A stretch of 12,966 bases of DNA from assembly GCA_036395835.1 (NCBI GenBank), contig DASWCW010000282.1, positions 1 through 12,966 of the forward strand. Direction: 5' to 3'. A model generated the notes under the pieces. The model saw only the letters and a list, made by a program, of their open reading frames with translations. It did no database searches and was not told the origin of the DNA. The translations under genes were made by a program, and so were the position numbers. This DNA comes from AP-16 sp036395835. Its GTDB lineage: Bacteria; Pseudomonadota; Alphaproteobacteria; Rhizobiales; Xanthobacteraceae. This document shows, in pieces, positions 7,392 to 12,188 of the stretch. Position 1 is the stretch's first letter; each line of letters opens with the position of its first letter.

Positions 7392-7409
7392 CTAAAATCC
7401 AAGCATTGC

Positions 7410-7469
7410 ACCTCGTGTTTGTGCAGCGCGCAACAAATAACCTCGTGTTTGTGCAGCGCGCAACAAATA
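7410..7469. repeat. Two exact tandem copies of a 30-bp unit
   Basis: The unit begins ACCTCGTGTTTGTGC and ends GCGCAACAAATA. Copies at 7410-7439 and 7440-7469 are identical over all 30 bases. Each contains a near-inverted repeat (TTTGTGC against GCAACAAA, one bulged base). The pair lies 18 bases upstream of the -35 of the 31-aa gene's promoter and upstream of the Cys-rich gene on the other strand, within the gene-free stretch 7335-7619. It may be a recent duplication or a doubled binding site. Confidence 0.9.
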
Positions 7470-7551
7470 GACGCCAGCCGGGAACTGCTTTGAATCTCTC
7501 GACAACACCACGGGTGCCGATCGGCAAGCACGAGAATCGCCGACACTCGTC

Positions 7552-7577
7552 GGAACCCGAGCCGGCCGCTGTGCGTA
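7552..7577 (+). promoter_or_regulatory. Possible EcfG-type promoter for the 60-aa Cys-rich gene (one mismatch)
   Basis: GGAAC (7552-7556), 17 bases, then CGTA (7574-7577), one base off CGTT. It lies 42 bases before ATG 7620, which favours that start over ATG 7578. Confidence 0.4.
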
Positions 7578-7619
7578 ATGGTAGTCGAAGCATCAGGAGA
7601 CTCCAACGACCTTCGTGCC

Positions 7620-7802
7620 ATGTCCGTCCAGGAAAGCATTCATTTCGGTTGCCCGACATGCCAGGCATGTAAGGCTCCAATGCGGATCGTTCGGCTGGAA
7701 TCCCGCCCGAGAACGCCGACCGAGCTGCAGGTATTCATTTGCAGCGACTGCGGCTTGTGTCAGCTCGTCCGGCCGAAGATTTCCGCGAGAACAGCGGCCT
7801 AG
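7620..7802 (+). CDS. 60-aa zinc-ribbon-like protein of unknown function
   Basis: Two cysteine clusters, CPTCQAC (residues 11-17) and CSDCGLC (41-47), are separated by a basic, strand-forming segment (PMRIVRLESRP, then TELQVFI). This is the layout of a zinc ribbon: two CxxC knuckles about 27 residues apart, each here extended to CxxCxxC. I recall related Bradyrhizobium proteins of the same size with CPxC, PMRIV and CxxCGL, whose function is not known; DNA, RNA or protein binding is the usual guess for such folds. ATG 7620 was chosen because the family-like part begins shortly after and because the possible EcfG-type promoter would place the RNA start near 7585, past ATG 7578. The ribosome site is weak. 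It is in the same strand direction as the next Cys-containing small gene, 230 bases on, but that gene has its own promoter candidate. Confidence 0.7.
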   Translation: MSVQESIHFGCPTCQACKAPMRIVRLESRPRTPTELQVFICSDCGLCQLVRPKISARTAA

Positions 7803-7975
7803 GTTCGTTTGCCCGGCACGGCCGACCAAGTCGAGGCAGGCGCTCGGCCCGGTTTAGTGACGGGGCCTCCGGCACAAGCACAGCGCGCCATGGCCATGAG
7901 CACGGGTTCCGCATCGGGGCAAAAAGTTCCGCCGGCCAAACGCGGGCAACGCGATATTTATTGTGCGACCGCCCT

Positions 7976-8001
7976 GGAACGCAATCGGGCGCCGCCGTGT
8001 T
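7976..8001 (+). promoter_or_regulatory. Likely EcfG-type promoter for the 74-aa gene
   Basis: GGAAC (7976-7980), 17 bases, then TGTT (7998-8001); the first base of the -10 is the least conserved one. It lies 31 bases before ATG 8033, leaving room for the GGAGG ribosome site at 8021-8025. Confidence 0.6.
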
Positions 8002-8032
8002 CGTTTTCCGAGCAGATACAGGAGGACGCGCC

Positions 8033-8257
8033 ATGGCCATGGTCATGATCAGCTGTCCCAACACGGGACGGGACGTCCCTACAGGCATAGAAACCGACCC
8101 TTCCACGTTCGAGAGCTTCGGCGCCGCGGCTCCACTCCGCTGCCCCGTCTGCGGCCGTGACCACGCATGGTCGAAGACCAATGCGTGGCTGGCCGGGTCG
8201 CTCTGGTGCCTGCAGGAAACGCGTTTCCCGCCGAGAATGTCCCGCGGGATCGGTTGA
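8033..8257 (+). CDS. 74-aa small protein with CPVCG motif, function unknown
   Basis: The peptide starts MAMVMISCPNTGRDVPTGIE and contains RCPVCGRDHAW (about residues 36-46), so a CPxTG turn and a CPVCG knuckle could bind one metal ion. I recall a common Bradyrhizobium family with the same opening (MxMVMIxCPxTGxxVxTGIE) and a CPxCGxxHxW block; it has no known function. The start is firm: AGGAGG precedes ATG 8033 by a good distance, and an EcfG-like promoter is correctly placed. The last 20 residues (CLQETRFPPRMSRGIG) look less family-like, and I cannot exclude a late frameshift. An 82-base gap separates it from the convergent topoisomerase gene. The preceding stretch 7803-7975 shows no gene. 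Confidence 0.75.
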   Translation: MAMVMISCPNTGRDVPTGIETDPSTFESFGAAAPLRCPVCGRDHAWSKTNAWLAGSLWCLQETRFPPRMSRGIG

Positions 8258-8339
8258 GGGCGTCTTCGCCGCCGCGAAGGAGCGCAGCAGGGCGCGTTGA
8301 GCCCTGGCCTGCCAAACCGCGCACCGGACACCATCGGCC

Positions 8340-9452
8340 CTAGTCCGATTCGGACGCGATCGCCACCACCCGTGCCAGCAACTGCTCGCGTTGAACCACC
8401 GAACGATTTTTCTTGAGCACGTCGGCGAAGGTTTCGAGCACGCCGTCCTCGAACGCGGTCACGACGGTATCGTGAACGTAGCTGCGCCGGCACACGGTCG
8501 GCGTGTTGTCGAGGTCCTCGGCAACCGCGCGCACCGCTTCGAGCACCTGACGACGGCGCTGACGCACGCTCGCGGCCGGCGTCTGGCATGCGAGCGTCGC
8601 GAGAACGGCGGCCGAAGCGAGCAGCGTGCGGAAATCTTTCAGCGATATTTTCACGCCGGCGACTTCGCGCAGGAAGCCGTTGACCTCACGCGCGGTTACC
8701 GCCCGCACGGCGCCATTGCCGTTGCGATATTGAAACAGGCGCCGTCCCGGAAGCTTGCGCAGCATCTCGGCGACCTCGGCCAGTCGCGGGGCGTGGAATT
8801 CCTTACGGACCACCTTGCCGCCCTTGCCGCGGAAGCTGAGGATGACGGTGCTCTTCTCCACGGACACGTTCGACTTCAGCAAGGTCGCCGCGCCCCGCGT
8901 GCCGCGCATCCGGGCGTAGCTCTCGGTGCCCGGACGGATGCCGCTGCGCGCCACGAGCTCGATGACCGCGGCAAGCACCAGTTCGCGCGAGGGCTCGTTC
9001 CCGGCAAGATGCTGGCCGACGCTGCGCCGAATCTTGGGCATCACGTCCACCAATCGCTCCAGACTCCGCGCCTTTTGCTCCTCGCGTACCTGTTCCCATA
9101 TCGGATGGTACCGGTACTGCAACCGGCCGGCGTCATCGCGGCCGATCGCCTGCAAGTGCGCCGCTGGATCTTCGGCACAGCGCACGTCATGGTAGGCGGG
9201 CGGGACCGCGAGCGAGGCGAGCCGCCGGATCTCGTTCTTGTCCCGCAGCGGCGAGCCGTCGGGCCGAACATAGGCAAAGCCTCGTCCGCAGCGGCGACGG
9301 CGGATGGTCAGCGCTTCGGTCGTGACCAGGTGAAGCCCGAGCCGTTTGGCCAACCTCTGCAATCGCGAGGGTCGCGGCGCAGGTGCGCGCAGCGGCAGCG
9401 CGGCAATGCCCGGGGTTTCCTGATTCTCCGCTGAGCTGTGCCGCTCGGCCAT
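8340..9452 (-). CDS. Bacterial (poxvirus-like) DNA topoisomerase IB
   Basis: This 370-aa protein relaxes supercoiled DNA by cutting one strand through a 3'-phosphotyrosine. All catalytic positions can be placed by comparison with the vaccinia and Deinococcus enzymes. They are Arg173 in GIRPGTESYA, Lys210 in FRGKGGKV, Arg275 in KDFRTLLAS, Asn316 in LDNTPTVC and the nucleophile Tyr325 in CRRSYVH. Asn at the fourth place, where vaccinia has His, is usual in bacterial members. The N-terminal domain (about 40-120) has the RRRRCGRGFAYV and LAVPPAYHDV phrases of the family. Length is in the normal range. The TopIB usual FRTWHxS segment reads FRTLLAS here. ATG 9452 has a close GAGGG. A perfect EcfG-type promoter lies upstream (9592-9567), leaving a leader of over 100 bases. 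This enzyme recurs among alphaproteobacterial stress genes, in line with that promoter. Confidence 0.9.
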   Translation of the reverse strand: MAERHSSAENQETPGIAALPLRAPAPRPSRLQRLAKRLGLHLVTTEALTIRRRRCGRGFAYVRPDGSPLRDKNEIRRLASLAVPPAYHDVRCAEDPAAHLQAIGRDDAGRLQYRYHPIWEQVREEQKARSLERLVDVMPKIRRSVGQHLAGNEPSRELVLAAVIELVARSGIRPGTESYARMRGTRGAATLLKSNVSVEKSTVILSFRGKGGKVVRKEFHAPRLAEVAEMLRKLPGRRLFQYRNGNGAVRAVTAREVNGFLREVAGVKISLKDFRTLLASAAVLATLACQTPAASVRQRRRQVLEAVRAVAEDLDNTPTVCRRSYVHDTVVTAFEDGVLETFADVLKKNRSVVQREQLLARVVAIASESD

Positions 9453-9566
9453 GCCCTCACTCGTTCGATTACGGCAGCGTGTGCGCGGCCTCGCGGCCGA
9501 GCGTCCGACCGGCGCCGATCACGAACCGGATAGGATGGCTACTGCCCGGTGATACGCGTTCAAAGC

Positions 9567-9592
9567 AACGATGCCGGTATCGAGAAGGTTCC
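9567..9592 (-). promoter_or_regulatory. EcfG-type promoter for topoisomerase IB
   Basis: The minus strand has GGAAC (9592-9588), 17 bases, then CGTT (9570-9567). It faces the topoisomerase gene; the leader would be about 107 bases. The stretch 9453-9566 holds no supported gene. Confidence 0.7.
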
Positions 9593-9658
9593 GGCGGATC
9601 AGCCGCTTGGCGGGACCAAACATCGGCCTCCCGCCGCAACGCGCGGCTCTGGATTCGA

Positions 9659-9684
9659 GGAACCACATCGGGCGACCTCGCGTT
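9659..9684 (+). promoter_or_regulatory. EcfG-type promoter in front of the SDR pseudogene
   Basis: GGAAC (9659-9663), 17 bases, then CGTT (9681-9684). It lies 26 bases before ATG 9711, which has GGAGG at ideal spacing. It is divergent from the topoisomerase promoter, with 66 bases between the two -35 elements. Confidence 0.75.
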
Positions 9685-9710
9685 CGGCTAGCGGATTGCC
9701 GGAGGCCTTC

Positions 9711-10066
9711 ATGAGCGCCCGCTTGCAACCCGAGCAACGACAGAATCGCCAGCCCGGCCGCGAGCACGAGATTGCGGCCGCAGCCCGAGCACGAGCCCAA
9801 ATATCCCGGCGTCGGCAAGCTGAAAGGTCGCGTCGCTCTCTCACCGGCGGCGACAACGGCAACGGCCGCGCCACCGCTATCGCGATGGCGCGAGAGGGAG
9901 GAACATCGCGATCGTCTATCTGAAGCACGGCGCCGCTACCCCGATGCAGCGCAGCGGCCAGCTCAAAGAGGTGGCGCCGTGCTATGTATTCCTGGCGAGC
10001 GAGGATGCCTCCTACTTCAGCGGCCAAGTGCTCCACCCGAACGGCGGCACCGTCGTGGGCTCATAA
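9711..10066 (+). pseudogene. Short-chain dehydrogenase/reductase (SDR), frameshifted and internally deleted
   Basis: Pieces of one SDR protein follow in order but in three frames. ATG 9711, with GGAGG before it, opens MSARLQPEQRQNRQPG. After an apparent extra base near 9773 the next frame gives EHEPKYPGVGKLKGRVAL. After an apparent lost base near 9841 the first frame returns with TGGDNGNGRATAIAMAREGG. After about 9900 the third frame gives IAIVYLKHG, which jumps directly to PMQRSGQ, then KEVAPCYVFLASEDASYFSG and QVLHPNGGTVVGS before TAA 10066. The GRVAL-TGG part is the NAD(P)-binding start and PNGGT the usual end. About 150-190 central residues are missing, including the catalytic YxxxK. Intact relatives are stress-related NAD(P)-dependent oxidoreductases near 290-300 aa. 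The gene cannot make an active enzyme, although its promoter and ribosome site look intact. Confidence 0.85.
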
Positions 10067-10075
10067 CCTGAAGTA

Positions 10076-10123
10076 GGTCAGGACCAATTTGCGAAGGCCA
10101 ATTTAAGAAGGCCTGCCCTGACC
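10076..10123. repeat. Inverted repeat with nested tandem 14-bp repeat between convergent genes
   Basis: GGTCAGG (10076-10082) and CCTGACC (10117-10123) are perfect inverted arms. Between them lie two 14-bp tandem units, CCAATTTGCGAAGG and CCAATTTAAGAAGG, differing at two bases, and an inner AGGCC/GGCCT pair. The structure spans the end of the 35-aa minus-strand gene and follows the SDR pseudogene. It could be a two-way terminator, but it lacks a clear T-tract. Confidence 0.5.
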
Positions 10124-10210
10124 GCGGTAGTGCTTGGCCTGCCGCTTCTTTTGTTTGTTCCGGAAGCGGCTCATGCGGGAAACACCGATCGAAGTCCGTT
10201 TCGGGCGCAT
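10103..10210 (-). CDS. 35-aa highly basic micropeptide under an EcfG-type promoter
   Basis: The frame runs from ATG 10210 to TAA 10103. It starts MRPKRTSIGVSR, continues MSRFRNKQKKRQAKH and ends YRGQGRPS. About 14 of 35 residues are Lys or Arg and almost none are acidic, so the peptide would be strongly positive and could bind nucleic acid or ribosomes. Support comes from context: GGGAGAA stands at good distance before the ATG, and a perfect GGAAC-N17-CGTT promoter lies 36 bases upstream of the ATG on the same strand. A second ATG at 10174 would give a 23-aa version. I do not recognise the family. A plus-strand frame over the same bases resembles a signal peptide (LPLLLFVPEAAHA) but has no ribosome site and no promoter that I can see, so I prefer the minus-strand reading. 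Confidence 0.6.
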   Translation of the reverse strand: MRPKRTSIGVSRMSRFRNKQKKRQAKHYRGQGRPS

Positions 10211-10246
10211 CGTTCTTCTCCCGTCGTTCGCATACCTGCGTTCGTC

Positions 10247-10272
10247 AACGATGCACTCGGCGATCCAGTTCC
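10247..10272 (-). promoter_or_regulatory. EcfG-type promoter for the 35-aa basic peptide
   Basis: The minus strand has GGAAC (10272-10268), 17 bases, then CGTT (10250-10247). The predicted RNA start is near 10240, about 30 bases before ATG 10210. No other minus-strand gene lies close enough to be its target. Confidence 0.7.
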
Positions 10273-10413
10273 GATGTTTGGTACTACAGTAACACCGGTC
10301 ATATTTGTTCCGGAAAAAGCACCGGGGAAATTCGGCGGTCGAGCATTTGATCGATTTTTGGCCTTCTTTTCCACGGCAGCATGCGTCATGTTGTCACTTC
10401 ACAGGATCACCAT

Positions 10414-11172
10414 ATGCCGAAGACTCCCGATCGCTCCCCGCGCCGCACGCCTGTTCGCCGGTCCGCCGCCGTCGCGTCGCGCGCGACCGACAAACCCGTC
10501 CCGGTCGATACCAGCCGGCTGCTCGTTCTGGACAATCGGCTTTACGCCTATTTGCTCGACGAGACTTTGCGCGAACCGGAGCTCATGGCGCGATTGCGCG
10601 CCGAGACGCGGCGTCTGCCCAACGCCAGCCTGCAGATCGGCCCGGAGCAGGCGCAGCTCATGGGCCTGCTCGTGCGTCTCATCGACGCCCGGCGCGCGCT
10701 CGAGATCGGCACGTTCACCGGATATAGCGCGCTTGCCGTGGCGCTGGCGCTCCCTGCCGACGGCAAGCTGACCTGCTGCGACGTCAGCGAGGAATGGACC
10801 GAAATTGCCCGGCGCTACTGGCGCGAAGCGGGCGTCGCCGACCGCATCGACCTGCGCTTGGCGCCGGCGGCCGACACACTCGCGAAGCTGATCGACGCCG
10901 GAGCAACCGGCAGTTTCGATTTTGCCTTCATCGACGCCGACAAGGAGAATTTGGACCTTTATTACGAGCAGTGCCTCGAGCTGGTCCGCGCAGGCGGCCT
11001 GATCGCCATCGACAACGCGCTCTGGCACGGCAACGTGGCGGATCCCGCGTGCGACGACGTGGACACCGCGGCGATCCGCGCGCTCAATCGAAAAATCCGC
11101 GACGATCGCCGCGTCGACATGGTCCTGCTGCCGATCGGCGACGGGCTGCTGCTGGCCCGCCCGCGCGACTGA
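10414..11172 (+). CDS. Class I SAM-dependent O-methyltransferase (CCoAOMT-like, family 3)
   Basis: This 252-aa enzyme would transfer a methyl group from S-adenosylmethionine to a hydroxyl of a small, probably catechol-type, acceptor. The SAM-binding motif I, ALEIGTFTGYSALAVA, is at residues 95-110. The acidic end of the next strand is CCDVSEEW (121-128). The metal-site region FIDADKENLDLYY is at 172-184, and AIDNALWHGNVADP (198-211) supplies the second metal-ligand pair Asp200-Asn201. These match the caffeoyl-CoA O-methyltransferase family, whose members use a divalent metal. The C-terminus ends LLPIGDGLLLARPRD, as in bacterial relatives. The first 30 residues are basic and unstructured, longer than usual. 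ATG 10414 was chosen over an upstream in-frame ATG (10381) because AGGATC stands before it. No EcfG site precedes it; its promoter in 10273-10413 was not identified. The acceptor is unknown. It is convergent with the lipoprotein gene, 30 bases away. Confidence 0.9.
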   Translation: MPKTPDRSPRRTPVRRSAAVASRATDKPVPVDTSRLLVLDNRLYAYLLDETLREPELMARLRAETRRLPNASLQIGPEQAQLMGLLVRLIDARRALEIGTFTGYSALAVALALPADGKLTCCDVSEEWTEIARRYWREAGVADRIDLRLAPAADTLAKLIDAGATGSFDFAFIDADKENLDLYYEQCLELVRAGGLIAIDNALWHGNVADPACDDVDTAAIRALNRKIRDDRRVDMVLLPIGDGLLLARPRD

Positions 11173-11202
11173 ACGGGGCTCACGCTTGCCGCGGCGGCTG
11201 GA

Positions 11203-11637
11203 TCAGCTGCTCGGCGGTCCTTCCGGCCGCACCGGGTTGGGCTTCGCCGCCGGGGGCCGCGAGATCGGGACGAGGGTCGCGCTCACCGGGTTGGGAACGT
11301 GCTCCAGGGTGGCGCCCGTGGCGGCATCGGCGCCCATGCCGATGATCCCGCCGAGCAGGATATTCCCGGCAAACCCGGCGGCGCCGGCGACTTGCGTCCT
11401 CACGTCCACAGTCTCCTCCTGATAGCCGGGCTTCGAGAATACGACGCTGAACTCGTCTTTCCGCGGGATCGTGATCGTGCACGGAGTCGTACAGCTGAAG
11501 CCGGTCGAGGTATGGGCTAGAGCGCCGGGCGGATCCGATTGAATCTGCACCTGGCTCGTAGTGCCTCGAGTGACTGTCGCACAGCCCGCGAGCGTAATCG
11601 CCAGACCGACTGCAGCCGTCGCAACCAAGATACGCAT
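11203..11637 (-). CDS. Small lipoprotein with PEGA-like and glycine-zipper-like segments
   Basis: The N-terminus MRILVATAAVGLAITLAGC is a lipoprotein signal with lipobox LAGC and acylated Cys19. Next comes a beta-rich stretch (about 28-78) with VQIQSDPPGA, CTTPCTITIPRKDEF and VVFSKPGY. This resembles a PEGA-type surface domain: a dipeptide PPGA turn, a CxxPC pair that may form a disulfide, then strands. A glycine/alanine-rich hydrophobic segment, GNILLGGIIGMGADAATGA (about 91-109), could insert in or pack against a membrane. The C-terminus is a Pro-rich tail. I recall similar 130-150 aa Bradyrhizobium lipoproteins, often misnamed as translation initiation factor 2. It should sit in the outer or inner membrane leaflet facing the periplasm; its role is unknown. 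ATG 11637 has a GGGGGCGG before it. No EcfG promoter was found. Confidence 0.85.
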   Translation of the reverse strand: MRILVATAAVGLAITLAGCATVTRGTTSQVQIQSDPPGALAHTSTGFSCTTPCTITIPRKDEFSVVFSKPGYQEETVDVRTQVAGAAGFAGNILLGGIIGMGADAATGATLEHVPNPVSATLVPISRPPAAKPNPVRPEGPPSS

Positions 11638-11925
11638 CGTCCGCCCCCTTTTCTATTTCGGACTGATAGGGATTTCAGGTGCGCGCCCGGAGGTAACATG
11701 CTGGGCCAATATGCAAATTCCGCACGACCGTGATCCTATTGCAACTGTCGGGTGGAGGCTTGCCGGCTTGGTTCTCGCGGCCCGGCTCGGGTCGTTCGGG
11801 CGCAAGAAATGCCACGATCCTGTCGCGCTTTCCCGTTTCGCCGAGCCTTTGTTCCGCCGGCGAAGACGCGATATGGTGCGCGATCTTGCCTGCCGGCGCA
11901 CAGGCCGGCCGTCGGCGGAGGATCG

Positions 11926-11962
11926 GCCGGGTTAGCTCAGGGGTAGAGCAGCGGTTTTGTAA
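11926..11962 (+). tRNA. 5' half of tRNA-Thr(TGT), truncated in the anticodon loop
   Basis: The sequence begins GCCGGGTTAGCTCAGGGGTA, then GAGCAGCGGT, and reaches the anticodon loop TTTGTAA with anticodon TGT. It has the 7-base acceptor strand, TA, a D-arm GCTC/GAGC and the left anticodon strand, all as in alphaproteobacterial tRNA-Thr. Immediately after the loop the match ends: TTCGC follows instead of the expected ACCGA, no GGTTCGAATCC T-arm appears, and no ACCCGGC closes the acceptor stem. It cannot be a working tRNA. Breaks in the anticodon loop are typical of tRNA genes used as integration sites. Confidence 0.8.
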
Positions 11963-12068
11963 TTCGCTCGCGGTCGTCTCGGTGAGTCCTCGCAGGTACC
12001 GTACCTTACCGTATTGTCAGGGTTTTCCAGCTCCTCCGTAACTCCCCGTCCCCTTTGATTCCCTCTGG

Positions 12069-12100
12069 TGCTACCGAGTTCGGTAGCAAATTCGGTAGCA
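12069..12100. repeat. Three copies of a 9-bp TCGGTAGCA motif, one inverted
   Basis: TGCTACCGA (12069-12077) is the exact inverted copy of TCGGTAGCA at 12080-12088, separated by GT. A further direct copy lies at 12092-12100. Both direct copies are preceded by T, giving TTCGGTAGCA twice. A perfect palindrome plus a third half-site about 110 bases past the broken tRNA suggests binding sites of a recombinase or regulator. Confidence 0.8.
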
Positions 12101-12188
12101 GTGTACATGAATTGTTCTCGCAGGCGGTCGGCAATTCCGCCAATTCGGTTCCAGGATTTTCGTAGGTTCCTGCCGTTCGTGATGGGAA

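Noticed and set aside
7410..7469. CRISPR array
   Set aside because: Two directly adjacent copies with no spacer and no cas genes.
7406..7672. Plus-strand frame reading VFVQRATN twice through the tandem repeat
   Set aside because: The repeated peptide only reflects the 30-bp DNA repeat; no ribosome site, basic low-complexity remainder.
7735..8589. 284-codon minus-strand frame over the two small Cys genes
   Set aside because: Runs opposite two better supported genes and into the topoisomerase gene; no recognisable domain.
8391..9434. 347-codon plus-strand frame opposite topoisomerase IB
   Set aside because: Antisense shadow of a gene with all catalytic residues; no start signal.
10130..10771. 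Plus-strand frame with signal-peptide-like start (LPLLLFVPEAAHA)
   Set aside because: It starts with GTG without a ribosome site, its later part is a shadow of the methyltransferase, and the opposite strand holds the promoter-backed 35-aa gene.
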